Source: MVYY01 sp012517575 (GTDB lineage: Bacteria > Bacteroidota > Bacteroidia > Bacteroidales > Paludibacteraceae). From it: 52,924 nt of DNA. Within the stretch, counting starts at the first letter, position 1, and each line of letters opens with the position of its first letter. Below are positions 1-8,537 of the stretch, one piece after another. Both the position numbers and the translations under genes were made by a program. The stretch is taken from the NCBI GenBank assembly GCA_031629035.1, contig JAVLUG010000026.1:1-52924 (forward strand). The letters are read 5' to 3'. A model generated the notes under the pieces. The model was given only the letters and a program-made list of their open reading frames with translations. It did no database searches and had not been told where the DNA came from.

Positions 1-62
1 ATCGCCTCAATGGCAACTTTGGCTTTAAAGCCTGCTGAAAATTTTCTTCTTGTTGCTTTCAT
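1..62 (-). CDS. IS3-family transposase OrfA, N-terminal fragment (partial at edge)
   Basis: The frame begins MKATRRKFSAGFKAKVAIEA and continues past base 1. The pattern R-R-K-F-S-x-x-F-K-A-K-V-A-x-E-A is the typical start of IS3 OrfA helix-turn-helix proteins, which bind the element ends and, by programmed frameshifting, form the OrfAB transposase. An in-frame ATG seven codons upstream, at 83, is an alternative start. Only about 20 codons are visible, so nothing can be said about OrfB or activity. Confidence 0.75.
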   Translation of the reverse strand, partial: MKATRRKFSAGFKAKVAIEA

Positions 63-125
63 AATTGCCACTAATTTAGTCATTTTTTTCAACTTAACAA
101 GTGGTCTAATTTTTGGGGAGTACTA
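1..125 (-). mobile_element. End of an IS3-family insertion sequence, cut by the window edge
   Basis: Read on the minus strand, the outer boundary near 125 starts TAGTACTCCCCAAAAATTAG, which resembles the terminal inverted repeats of IS3-family (IS150-type) elements as I remember them (TGTACT...CCCCAAAAAG). About 20 bases further in, an orfA-like reading frame begins and runs off the left edge. Only the 5' end of the element is in the window, so the exact tip, target duplication and intactness cannot be judged. It lies just beyond the terminator of the acyl-CoA dehydrogenase operon. Confidence 0.7.
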
Positions 126-165
126 TAAATTAATGCTTAAACAATTAACTTTGTATTAAGTATTT

Positions 166-207
166 AGAAAACACAAACGCTCAAAGTTTTTCAACCCTGA
201 GCGTTTG
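166..207 (-). terminator. Rho-independent terminator of the etfB-etfA-acd operon
   Basis: A perfect 10-bp inverted repeat, CAAACGCTCA (174-183) and TGAGCGTTTG (198-207), with a 14-nt loop, starts 22 bases past the acyl-CoA dehydrogenase stop. On the minus strand it is followed by TGTTTTC. The position and stem strength fit a transcription terminator, although the U-tract is short. Confidence 0.75.
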
Positions 208-229
208 CCCGATAAATGAAATGATATTA

Positions 230-1936
230 TCAAACTACTTTGTAAATATCGATGTTCTCCATGTCGAATGTTTTGATGAAAGTAGCATGTTTCCTGGTCT
301 CAACTTCTCCATAATTAATATAAACTTCGGCCGATTTGCGGAACATATCGTTGCGGGTACCATCGAGAATCAGTAAATAACCCATGATAATGTGTCCGGC
401 CATTTCCACCAGCCGACGAGCCTGAAAATCAATATATTCCTGATTTTTTGTTTCAATCACACGGCTCACCGAATTTTCATACAAGTTGGTCATAGTCATC
501 AATCTTTTTCTGAATGAATGAAATTCTGGATTGATGGGTAATTTCTCATATTCACGTATTTGCTGAAGATAAGTTCCGGTGGTAACGTGGCGAATGGCAG
601 CCACAACCTGTAACTGTGAAGTTCCTTCATAGATGGTCAGAATACGTGCATCCCGATAAAGCCGTTCGCAGGCATAGTCTTTCATAAACCCTGAACCTCC
701 GTGAATTTGCACACAATCAAATGCGTTCTGGTTGGCATATTCACTGGCAAACATTTTCAGCAGCGGAGTGAAAGCATCGGCAAGACGCTGAAATTCCTTG
801 TATTCAGCTTTTTCTTCCGGCTCAAGACGGCGGTCTTTTTCAATGGCTTCGTAAGCTTTGTACATATCCACAAAACGGGTGGTTTCGTATAACAATGCCC
901 GAGAAGCATCTAACTTAGCCTTTATGAGTGAAACCATTTCGAAAACGGAAGGAAATTCAATAATTGCTTTTCCAAACTGCTGACGTTCTTTCGCATATTT
1001 CAAGGCTTCATTGTAAGCTGCAGCCGAAAGTCCAACAGATTGTGCTCCTACGCCCAAACGAGCGCTGTTCATAAGCGACATTACATATTTTATTAATCCC
1101 AACCGCCTTGAACCAATGAGTTTTGCCGGCGTATTGCTGAATACCAGTTCACAAGTTGGTGAACCTTTGATGCCCAGCTTGTTTTCAATACGACGAACTT
1201 TTACGGTATCATCGTGTTTGTTGTCCACCAGGAAAAGCGACAATCCGCGACCGTCGGTTGTTCCTTCTTCGGAACGTGCCAAGACCAGTTTAATGTGTGC
1301 ATCTCCATTGGTGATAAAACGCTTTACACCATTCAGATACCACATTCCATCCTTTTCGTTAAAGGTTGCTTTCAGTTGTACTGCCTGCAAATCAGAACCC
1401 GCATCAGGTTCGGTTAAATCCATAGAACAAGTTTGTCCCTCACAAACTCTGGGAAGAAATTCTCGTTTAATATCTTCGTCAGCAAATTCATTGATGGTTT
1501 CTGCACAATCTTGTAAACCCCAGATATTGGCAAAACCGGCATCAGCGCGCGAAACCATTTCGGCTGCCATAACGTAAGGCACCATTGAAAAATTCAATCC
1601 GCCATACTGACGTGGTAATCCGATTCCGTAAAGGTTTGCTTGTGTAAGCACCTCATGGTTTTGCTGTGTTCCGGGAGCATAAACCACTCTGTTGTTAACA
1701 ACCTGAGGCCCTGTATGATCTACTTCTTCGGCATTGGGAGCAATCACTTCTCCGCAAATTTCGCCAATAATTTCCAATACTTTTTCATAATTGTCAATGG
1801 CATCTTCAAAATCGCGGGAAGCATAATCATATTTATCCTTATCGGCAAAATTTCTTTCCTTGAGCGTAACAATTTTTTGCATCAAGGGATGCGAAAGTTG
1901 AAATTTTAGTGCGGGATTATCGTTATAAAAGTTCAT
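230..1936 (-). CDS. Acyl-CoA dehydrogenase with extended C-terminus
   Basis: This 568-residue flavoenzyme should oxidise an acyl-CoA to the trans-2-enoyl-CoA and pass electrons to the electron transfer flavoprotein encoded just upstream. The usual order is visible: an N-terminal helical domain, a middle beta domain with MDLTEPDAGSDLQ (FAD/substrate contacts, about residues 171-183), then the C-terminal helical domain with YAKERQQFGK and QIHGGSGFMKDY. The catalytic base is probably Glu437 in IYEGTSQLQ. Ordinary short-chain enzymes have about 380 residues; this one has an N-terminal extension and about 130 residues after the catalytic Glu, as in the long FadE-type group. It is the last gene of an etfB-etfA-acd operon, 115 bases after etfA. 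The acyl chain length is not readable from the sequence. Confidence 0.9.
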   Translation of the reverse strand: MNFYNDNPALKFQLSHPLMQKIVTLKERNFADKDKYDYASRDFEDAIDNYEKVLEIIGEICGEVIAPNAEEVDHTGPQVVNNRVVYAPGTQQNHEVLTQANLYGIGLPRQYGGLNFSMVPYVMAAEMVSRADAGFANIWGLQDCAETINEFADEDIKREFLPRVCEGQTCSMDLTEPDAGSDLQAVQLKATFNEKDGMWYLNGVKRFITNGDAHIKLVLARSEEGTTDGRGLSLFLVDNKHDDTVKVRRIENKLGIKGSPTCELVFSNTPAKLIGSRRLGLIKYVMSLMNSARLGVGAQSVGLSAAAYNEALKYAKERQQFGKAIIEFPSVFEMVSLIKAKLDASRALLYETTRFVDMYKAYEAIEKDRRLEPEEKAEYKEFQRLADAFTPLLKMFASEYANQNAFDCVQIHGGSGFMKDYACERLYRDARILTIYEGTSQLQVVAAIRHVTTGTYLQQIREYEKLPINPEFHSFRKRLMTMTNLYENSVSRVIETKNQEYIDFQARRLVEMAGHIIMGYLLILDGTRNDMFRKSAEVYINYGEVETRKHATFIKTFDMENIDIYKVV

Positions 1937-2051
1937 AATTTTACGGTTATTAAAATTAAGAAAACTATTGAATCAGAAAAAATTACAGAAAATGTTTCAT
2001 GAATTGTATTCAACCAATTTTCTGAAATTTTTCATTCACTCAACTTGTTTC

Positions 2052-3071
2052 TTATTTTGTGTTTTTCTTATAATATTTTATCATTTTGGGAAGTACTTCT
2101 TCCACTCTTCCGGTAATTACGTAATCGGCAATTTTATTAATAGGAGCATTGGGATCACTGTTAATGGCAATAATCATTGCACTTTCCTGCATTCCGGCAA
2201 TGTGTTGTATCTGACCCGAAATACCACAAGCAATATAAAGTTTAGGACGTACCGTTGTTCCGGTTTGTCCGATTTGGCGTTCGTGTTCTGCAAAGCCTGC
2301 ATCAACGGCGGCACGTGAAGCTCCCACTTCTCCTCCCAATACTTCTGCCAGTTCGTAAAGCAATTTGAAGTTTTCTGCGCTTCCAACTCCATAACCACCG
2401 GAAACGATAATTGGTGCCGACTTAATATCAATTTTTGTTTTTTCGATGTGACGTTCAATCACTTCAATTACAAAATCTTTGTCCGAAACATATTTCGAAA
2501 CGTCCAACCGATGAATTTCTCCAGAATATTTCGGATCGAAAATTTCTTTTTTCATTACACCTTCACGTACGGTTGCCATTTGTGGTCTGCAGTCCGGGTT
2601 GACGATAGTAGCTACGATATTGCCACCAAAAGCCGGGCGAATCTGATAAAGCAGATCCTTATAAACTTTACCGGCTTTTTTGTCTTCGTAGTCGCCAATT
2701 TCGAGAGAAGTACAATCGGCAGTTAACCCGCTGAAAAGGGCAGAAGATACCCTTGGTCCCAAATCGCGTCCAACAGAAGTCGCGCCGAGCAGCGCAATTT
2801 GTGGTTTTTCTTCCTTAAAAAGATGAATCAGTACCGAAGCATGAGGCTGCGTAGTGTAAGGAACAAATCTTTTGTCGTCAGCCAAATGCAATACATCTAC
2901 TCCATAAGGGAAAACCTGCTGTGGAATATTTTCAAGCTGATGGCCTATTGCCACAGCCTCAAGTTTGCAATTCAACTGTTTTGCCAACGAACGTCCTTTT
3001 GTAAGCAATTCGAGGCTTACGTCTTTCACTATTCCATCTTCTATTTCAAGATATACAAATAAGTTGTTCAT
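2052..3071 (-). CDS. etfA: Electron transfer flavoprotein, alpha subunit
   Basis: The 339-residue protein is the FAD-binding subunit of ETF, which takes electrons from acyl-CoA dehydrogenase. The C-terminal FAD domain is clear: VSGGYGVGSAENF followed by GASRAAVDAGF, QIGQTGTTVRPKLYIACGIS and QHIAGM, the classic ETF-alpha signature, at about residues 223-300. The N-terminal ETF fold (residues 1-190) includes LLGATSVGRDLGPRVSS. Length is normal. It lies 89 bases after etfB and 115 bases before the dehydrogenase, all on the minus strand, so the three probably act as one electron-transfer unit. Confidence 0.95.
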   Translation of the reverse strand: MNNLFVYLEIEDGIVKDVSLELLTKGRSLAKQLNCKLEAVAIGHQLENIPQQVFPYGVDVLHLADDKRFVPYTTQPHASVLIHLFKEEKPQIALLGATSVGRDLGPRVSSALFSGLTADCTSLEIGDYEDKKAGKVYKDLLYQIRPAFGGNIVATIVNPDCRPQMATVREGVMKKEIFDPKYSGEIHRLDVSKYVSDKDFVIEVIERHIEKTKIDIKSAPIIVSGGYGVGSAENFKLLYELAEVLGGEVGASRAAVDAGFAEHERQIGQTGTTVRPKLYIACGISGQIQHIAGMQESAMIIAINSDPNAPINKIADYVITGRVEEVLPKMIKYYKKNTK

Positions 3072-3160
3072 ATATTTTTATTCTTTCTTCCTGACAGGAA
3101 ATTTTCTACTTTTTTGTCATTAAATTTGATAAGAAAAATTTTATCGTGATGCTCATCATA

Positions 3161-4033
3161 TTAACCAATGGTGTGGTTAGCAATGAGTTCCTTCATTAAA
3201 CTTTCAATTTCGAAATCGCTTCCGGTGAGTCGTTTGCTTTCTTTCGCCGTGAAAACGATATTGTCGATCTTCTTTACTTTAGTAGGTGAACCGCTCAGAC
3301 CAAGCCATTGTGGATCGTGCTCAATGTCATTAGCTCCCCATTCGGTAATATTCAAATAAGGATGAGCATCGTACAAATCGGTATAGTCAGAACCCGATTC
3401 CTGTTTTTCAGATGGAGTTGCAGCATGTTTGTACTTAAGGGTCAACTTGGCGTTTCGCGGACGGCAAGGAGCTGCTGTGCCGTTGACAGTAACCAAAATA
3501 GGCAGCGGTCCTCTCACAATTTCCACTCCTCTTTCCAGTCTACGTTTAACGGTAATGCTTTTCTTGTTAATTTCAATAATTTCTTCGGCATAAGTTATTT
3601 GAGGTAAACCTAATTTTTCGGCAACCTGAGGCCCCACTTGTGCTGTGTCTCCATCAATGGCTTGGCGACCACAGAGAATCAGATCAATTTTTCCCAACTT
3701 GCGGATGGCGCATGATAAAGCATAGGAAGTTGCCAACGTGTCAGAACCGGCAAATTCCCTTCCACTCAACAGAAATCCGTCATCAGCTCCACGATAGAGA
3801 CTCTCACGAATGATTTCGGCAGCGCGGACTGGCCCCATCGTCAGCAAGTGGACGACTGCACCCGGAACCTTTTCTTTGATGCGAAGCGCCTGCTCAAGAG
3901 CATTCAAATCTTCAGGATTGAAAATAGCCGGCAGTGCAGCACGGTTCACTGTTCCATCGGCTTTCATGGCATCTTTTCCCACATTTCGGGTATCAGGTAC
4001 CTGTTTAGCTAAAACTACGATATTGAAACTCAT
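3161..4033 (-). CDS. etfB: Electron transfer flavoprotein, beta subunit
   Basis: This 290-residue protein is the partner of EtfA. The start MSFNIVVLAKQVPDTRNVG and the segment GRQAIDGDTAQVGPQVAEKLGLPQ are diagnostic for the ETF beta AMP-binding fold, and RLERGVEIVRGPLPILVTVNG matches the conserved central strand. It is somewhat longer than the typical 250 residues because of an insert near residues 205-250. It is the first gene of the etfB-etfA-acd operon and has a good promoter about 100 bases upstream. Whether this ETF works in beta-oxidation or in an electron-bifurcating reaction cannot be decided from sequence alone. Confidence 0.95.
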   Translation of the reverse strand: MSFNIVVLAKQVPDTRNVGKDAMKADGTVNRAALPAIFNPEDLNALEQALRIKEKVPGAVVHLLTMGPVRAAEIIRESLYRGADDGFLLSGREFAGSDTLATSYALSCAIRKLGKIDLILCGRQAIDGDTAQVGPQVAEKLGLPQITYAEEIIEINKKSITVKRRLERGVEIVRGPLPILVTVNGTAAPCRPRNAKLTLKYKHAATPSEKQESGSDYTDLYDAHPYLNITEWGANDIEHDPQWLGLSGSPTKVKKIDNIVFTAKESKRLTGSDFEIESLMKELIANHTIG

Positions 4034-4129
4034 TTTCTCATTAAATTAATGTAATTAAATATTGTTCTTCTTCAGCGATTGTGTATTGTTTTTATTATGC
4101 AAAACTGAAGTATCCGATTTTTGGCATTG

Positions 4130-4160
4130 CAAAATTAATCGTTTTTATTGAAGTTACAAC
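4130..4160 (-). promoter_or_regulatory. Bacteroidota-type promoter for etfB-etfA-acd
   Basis: On the minus strand the sequence reads GTTG, 19 bases, then TAATTTTG (4130-4137). This matches the Bacteroidota primary-sigma consensus TTTG-N19-TAnnTTTG with one mismatch in the -33 box. It lies about 97 bases before the etfB start. Confidence 0.6.
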
Positions 4161-4200
4161 TTGCTGTTTTTTGATTTGAAATTCAGAGCCTCTATTCAAT

Positions 4201-4238
4201 AAAAAGCGCGAGACATTTCACAAGGCCTCGCGTTTTTT
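4201..4238. terminator. Bidirectional-looking terminator hairpin upstream of etfB
   Basis: CGCGAG (4207-4212) pairs with CTCGCG (4227-4232) across a 14-nt loop, with an A-run before and a six-T run after. In this location it would stop minus-strand transcripts coming from valS before they reach the etfB promoter. It is unusually far (about 430 bases) from the valS stop codon. Confidence 0.6.
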
Positions 4239-4670
4239 AATAGGTATTAGTTTTTAAGGTATAAAAAAGATTGTGTTGTTTAGTTAACGCTTGCAAAATA
4301 CGTATTAAATAATGAACCCTGCAAGTCAAATTTTATGTTTTACAACCTATTTTTGATACATCTTGGTTGCTTATAATTTTCAGATAAACTCACTTTTCGT
4401 AATTAATCTGTTAATTATAAGAAACTTAAAGGAGCAACAACTTGAAATGTTAAAAATATTACTGTTCTATCAAAACATAAACAAGTAATAAGTTTTCTAA
4501 AAGTCAAACTTCTTTTTTATACCTTTTCAACCAATTATTTAAAAAACGTCGAAGCGCATCTTCGATAGAATGAAATATCTCAAATTCTAAAAATCGAGTC
4601 AAAATCCTTTGGCCAACTTGTTGAATAATTTTCAGTTGCTTTCATTGAATGAATGGATACGAGTATTTGA
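4239..4670. other. Gene-poor spacer between valS and the etf operon
   Basis: This AT-rich gap holds no convincing full gene. The only coding-like stretch is the minus-strand fragment at 4504-4641. A perfect small hairpin TCGAAG-CGCAT-CTTCGA lies at 4549-4565, inside that fragment. The rest shows no recognisable feature. Confidence 0.5.
4504..4641 (-). pseudogene. Possible remnant of a transposase C-terminus
   Basis: A 45-codon open stretch bounded by stops and with no start codon reads, in part, RFLEFEIFHSIEDALRRFLN, followed by NWLKRYKKEV. The helix-like pattern H-S-I-E-D-A-x-x-x-x-x-x-x-W-x-x-x-Y recalls the end of integrase-core (IS3/IS481-type) transposases. It may equally be a chance open frame. 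It lies between valS and the terminator-like hairpin at 4201-4238. Confidence 0.25.
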
Positions 4671-7310
4671 TTAAGAATTTTTTCGTAAAGCCTCAATCGA
4701 TTCCTTTAAGGAAGCAATTTTTGTTTCGGCATCGGCTTTTTTCTTGCGTTCATTTTCAACTACTTGTGGTTGAGCATGGGCGACAAATTTCTCGTTATTT
4801 AGTTTTTTCATTACCGAAGCCAGAAAGCCTTCGAGATAAGACAACTCGTCTTCCAATTTCTTTATTTCGGAAACAGCATCCACTTTGTCGCCAATCGGGA
4901 TAATGTATTCTGTTGTCCCGACCATAAAAGAAACAGAACCAGGCGTTTTTTCGGTTGTTTTTTCTATCAATTCGATATTTCCGAGTTTTTTTACGACCGA
5001 GTATAAATTTGTAATGTCGTTTCCGTTAAACTGTAATTTTAAAACCTCTTTGTTGGGAATATTTTTTTGTAATCGTACACTGCGGATTCCGGCCACAATT
5101 TCCTTAACAGTTTCAAATTCCCTTATTGCATTTTCGTCAAAAATTTCCGATTGTGGAAGTGGTTGCATCATAATACTTTCTCCATCCTTTCTTTCGGACA
5201 ACTGTTGCCACAATTCTTCCGTGATAAAAGGCATGAAGGGATGAAGTATTTTTAGTAAAACATCAAAAAATTCCAACGTAGCCTTGTATGTTTTGCTGTC
5301 TACTGGCTGCTGGTATCCCGGTTTAACAATTTCCAGAAACCATGAAGCAAATTCATCCCAGAAAAGCTTGTAAACAGTCATCAATGCTTCCGACAAACGA
5401 TATTTGTCGAATAAATCTTCTATTTCATACAACGATTTGTTAAGTTGATGTCGGAACCAGTCTACTGCCAAACGTGCTGCTTCTGGTTGTTCGATTTCGG
5501 CAGGCTGCCAGCCATTCACCAGTCTGAAAGCATTCCATATTTTGTTGTTGAAATTTCGCCCTTGTTCACACAAGCTTTCGTCAAAAAGCAAATCGTTTCC
5601 GGCAGGCGAAGTCAGCAACATACCCATACGGACGGCATCAGCTCCATATTGCGTAATTAGAAGCAAAGGATCAGGCGAATTTCCCAATGATTTGGACATT
5701 TTCCGTCCCAATTTGTCTCTGACAATACCGGTGAGATATACGTTTTTAAATGGTTTCTCGCCTCTGTATTCATATCCTGCTATAATCATGCGGGCAACCC
5801 AGAAAAATAAAATTTCTGGAGCCGTAACTAAATCATCGGTTGGGTAATAATAATTAATATCTTCATTATCAGGTTCGAGGATGCCGTTGAAAACCGATAT
5901 TGGCCACAACCACGAAGAAAACCATGTATCCAGGCAATCCTCATCTTGTCTTAAATCTTCAATGGGAAATGGTTCATTTACCATTTTCAACGCTTTCTGG
6001 TAAGCTTCCTCTTTTGTCTCGGCTACTACCCATCCGCCATTTGGAAGATAGTAGGCAGGAATGCGGTGTCCCCACCATAGCTGACGGGAAATACACCAGT
6101 CTTTTACGTTTTCCATCCAATGCCGATAAGTGTTTTTGTATTTTGAAGGATACAGTTTTATTTTATCGGTCATCACAGCTTCAAGCGCTGGTTTGGCAAG
6201 ATCTTCCATTTTCAGGAACCATTGCATGGATAATTTTGGTTCAATTGGCACATCCGTACGTTCCGAAAAGCCAACTTTATTTATGTATTGTTCAGTTTTT
6301 TCAAGTAATTGGGCAGTTTCAAGATCTTTCACAATTTTTTCGCGGACTTCAAAGCGATCCATGCCGGCGTATGCGCCACCATTTTCGTTGAGTGTTCCGT
6401 CATCGTTAAAAATATCAATGGAAGGTAAGCGATGTTTTTCGCCCAGCATGTAATCGTTCACGTCGTGAGCCGGAGTAACTTTAAGGCAACCGGTTCCAAA
6501 TTCCATGTCTACATATTCGTCTTCAATAATTGGGATTTCTCTGTTTACCAGCGGTACGATACATCTTCTTCCTTTCAGATGCTGGTAGCGAGGATCGGCA
6601 GGATGGATACAAACCGCCGTATCTCCCATAATGGTTTCAGGACGCGTTGTGGCAACTACTAAATAATCTTTTCCTTTGTCGCTTTCTAAAACCGGACTTA
6701 GTTTATATTTCAAATAATAAAGTTTTCCTTCCTGTTCTTTAAAAATCACTTCTTCGTCTGACAAAGCTGTTTTTGCTTTTGGATCCCAATTTATCATTCG
6801 GATGCCGCGATAGATTTTTCCTTTGTCGTACAAATCAACAAATACTTTTATCACGCTTTGGGAACGAATTTCGTCCATCGTAAAAGCGGTGCGATCCCAG
6901 TCGCATGAAGCGCCCAGTTTTTTAAGCTGTTCCAAAATAATACCACCATGTTTGCGGGTCCATTCCCAAGCGTGGGCAAGAAACTCTTCCCGTGAAAGAT
7001 CGGATTTTTTAATTCCTTCTGCTGAAAGCTTTTCCACAACTTTGGCCTCAGTAGCAATGGAAGCATGATCGGTTCCGGGGACCCAGCAGGCATTTTTCCC
7101 CTGCATGCGTGCACGCCGTACCAAAATATCCTGAATGGTATTGTTGAGCATGTGTCCCATGTGAAGAACTCCCGTAACATTGGGAGGTGGAATGACAATT
7201 GTATAAGGTTGACGTTGATCGGGTGTAGAATGAAAAAAACCATTTTTCAACCAGTATTGATACCATTTTGATTCAATTCCTTCGGGATTGTATTTGCTCG
7301 GCAGTTCCAT
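4671..7310 (-). CDS. valS: Valyl-tRNA synthetase
   Basis: This 879-residue class I aminoacyl-tRNA synthetase charges tRNA-Val with valine. The HIGH motif is HMGH at residues 50-53, preceded by PPPNVTG, and the KMSKS motif is at 537-541. The editing (CP1) domain lies between, with TTRPETIMGD near 221-230. WWGHRIPAY (412-420) and the C-terminal coiled coil (about 810-879, rich in Glu and Lys) are as expected for ValRS. Length is normal for the bacterial enzyme. The gene stands alone with a TAACTTTG promoter element about 120 bases upstream. Confidence 0.97.
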   Translation of the reverse strand: MELPSKYNPEGIESKWYQYWLKNGFFHSTPDQRQPYTIVIPPPNVTGVLHMGHMLNNTIQDILVRRARMQGKNACWVPGTDHASIATEAKVVEKLSAEGIKKSDLSREEFLAHAWEWTRKHGGIILEQLKKLGASCDWDRTAFTMDEIRSQSVIKVFVDLYDKGKIYRGIRMINWDPKAKTALSDEEVIFKEQEGKLYYLKYKLSPVLESDKGKDYLVVATTRPETIMGDTAVCIHPADPRYQHLKGRRCIVPLVNREIPIIEDEYVDMEFGTGCLKVTPAHDVNDYMLGEKHRLPSIDIFNDDGTLNENGGAYAGMDRFEVREKIVKDLETAQLLEKTEQYINKVGFSERTDVPIEPKLSMQWFLKMEDLAKPALEAVMTDKIKLYPSKYKNTYRHWMENVKDWCISRQLWWGHRIPAYYLPNGGWVVAETKEEAYQKALKMVNEPFPIEDLRQDEDCLDTWFSSWLWPISVFNGILEPDNEDINYYYPTDDLVTAPEILFFWVARMIIAGYEYRGEKPFKNVYLTGIVRDKLGRKMSKSLGNSPDPLLLITQYGADAVRMGMLLTSPAGNDLLFDESLCEQGRNFNNKIWNAFRLVNGWQPAEIEQPEAARLAVDWFRHQLNKSLYEIEDLFDKYRLSEALMTVYKLFWDEFASWFLEIVKPGYQQPVDSKTYKATLEFFDVLLKILHPFMPFITEELWQQLSERKDGESIMMQPLPQSEIFDENAIREFETVKEIVAGIRSVRLQKNIPNKEVLKLQFNGNDITNLYSVVKKLGNIELIEKTTEKTPGSVSFMVGTTEYIIPIGDKVDAVSEIKKLEDELSYLEGFLASVMKKLNNEKFVAHAQPQVVENERKKKADAETKIASLKESIEALRKNS

Positions 7311-7622
7311 TTTTTATATTTTTACAATTTCAAAGTGATGTTTTTACTATGCTGAATATTTATAAATATTTGTCCATCAAATTGATAATGAAAATCTTTC
7401 TCTTATTTTTTTTGAAATGCAAAGTTAATCAAAATTTGCACCAACTGAAGAATTTTTAGACCGAAAAATTTGAGTTAGTTTGCTGACTCCAAAAACAGGA
7501 AGTTCAATTTTTTTGTCTGACATTTTTTCAGCTTTGATTTTCATTGATACAACAAACAAATATTGGTACAAAATATCCTCTTCCGAAAAAAGTATTTTTT
7601 AAAATGTAGGCATGGACAATTT
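7311..7622. other. Divergent intergenic region between valS and the DUF2905 gene
   Basis: This AT-rich region carries the valS promoter element at 7430-7437. I see no convincing promoter for the plus-strand gene, no hairpin and no extra reading frame with protein-like character. Confidence 0.5.
7430..7437 (-). promoter_or_regulatory. Promoter -7 element for valS
   Basis: The minus-strand TAACTTTG matches TAnnTTTG exactly. No good TTTG lies 19-20 bases upstream, so only the -7 half is supported. Confidence 0.45.
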
Positions 7623-7847
7623 ATGAAAAATATGGGTAAGTTTCTCGTCATTTGCGGAATTATTCTGATTGCAGCAGGATTACTGATTCATGCAGCTCCG
7701 TGGTTGTTTAGCTGGTTTGGTAAATTGCCGGGCGATATTCGCATAGAAAAGGAAAACAGCAAAATATTCATCCCAATTACTTCCATGTTGATATTGAGTA
7801 TTATTTTGACGATTGTTGTCAATTTGCTGAAATTTTTAAAAAGGTAA
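7623..7847 (+). CDS. DUF2905 family small membrane protein
   Basis: This 74-residue protein has two hydrophobic helices (about residues 5-26 and 50-70) separated by a short loop with WFGKLPGDIRIEKENSKIFIP. The loop G-K-L-P-G-D-I-R-I-E and the following aromatic/proline strand are the hallmark of DUF2905, a small bacterial membrane family without an assigned function. I start it at the ATG giving MKNMGKFLV, because an upstream TTG-initiated frame adds a charged stretch that homologs lack; the ATG three codons later (MGKFLV) is also possible. It lies apart from the rsfS operon by 251 bases. Confidence 0.8.
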   Translation: MKNMGKFLVICGIILIAAGLLIHAAPWLFSWFGKLPGDIRIEKENSKIFIPITSMLILSIILTIVVNLLKFLKR

Positions 7848-8067
7848 TCAGCTCCATAAAATTTGAGTTAAGCATTTTCTTCCAAACTGTTTTTTAAGCC
7901 ATCAATAAAAATATTTGAAATACGTTTGAGAAAAACACAAATCTGTATAAACAGGCTTGTTCTCAGAAAATAACTTGTGTCATGTTTTTAAACACTTAAT
8001 ACGTTGATTTAACTAAGATTATTATCAGTAGTCAGTTTTAAAATTTTATTAATTCATCATTTCGCTC

Positions 8068-8075
8068 TATCTTTG
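8068..8075 (+). promoter_or_regulatory. Promoter -7 element for the rsfS-ftsH operon
   Basis: TATCTTTG is an exact TAnnTTTG match, 24 bases before the rsfS start codon. The -33 region is AT-rich without a clear TTTG. Confidence 0.55.
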
Positions 8076-8098
8076 TCGTTAAAATTAAGTATAAATAA

Positions 8099-8458
8099 AT
8101 GAGGTTAAATGAACAAATAGTTAAAGAAATTGTTGATGCAATACAAGATAAAAAAGGGAAAAATATAGTTGTAATCAATTTATCCAGTTTGAAAGATGCT
8201 CCATGCAGTTATTTTGTTATTTGTGAGGGGACTTCTTCTATTCATGTAAATTCTATCGAATATTCCATAAAGGACGACGTGAACAAAAGGACAGGAGTTA
8301 AACCCTATGCTGTGGATGGACTGAAAAATAGTGAATGGGTAGCTATGGATTACGGGCATGTAATTGTTCATGTTTTTCAACCCCAAGTGCGGAGTTTCTA
8401 CAAGATTGAGCAACTTTGGGAAGATGCTGAGATAATTGAAGTCCCTGATATCGATTGA
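8099..8458 (+). CDS. rsfS: Ribosome silencing factor RsfS (YbeB/iojap family)
   Basis: RsfS binds ribosomal protein L14 on the 50S subunit and blocks joining with 30S during starvation. The 119-residue length and the conserved segments KDAPCSYFVICEGTSS, VDGLKNSEWVAMDYGHVIVHVF and RSFYKIEQLWEDAE (about residues 32-115) match the family throughout. It begins the run rsfS-ftsH-LUD-cdsA-acyltransferase, an order I recognise from other Bacteroidota, and its promoter is 24 bases upstream. Confidence 0.95.
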   Translation: MRLNEQIVKEIVDAIQDKKGKNIVVINLSSLKDAPCSYFVICEGTSSIHVNSIEYSIKDDVNKRTGVKPYAVDGLKNSEWVAMDYGHVIVHVFQPQVRSFYKIEQLWEDAEIIEVPDID

Positions 8459-8537
8459 CGTTTATGTATAGTAAATATTTAAATAAAAAATTTTTGCGCT
8501 AATATTCAATAAAAAATAGTAAAGAAAACGATTTACA

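Noticed and set aside
1116..1577. Plus-strand open frame of 153 codons inside the acyl-CoA dehydrogenase gene
   Set aside because: It is the antisense shadow of a strongly recognised gene and has no protein-family character of its own.
5900..6391. Plus-strand open frame of 163 codons within valS
   Set aside because: Shadow of valS on the opposite strand; no recognisable domain.
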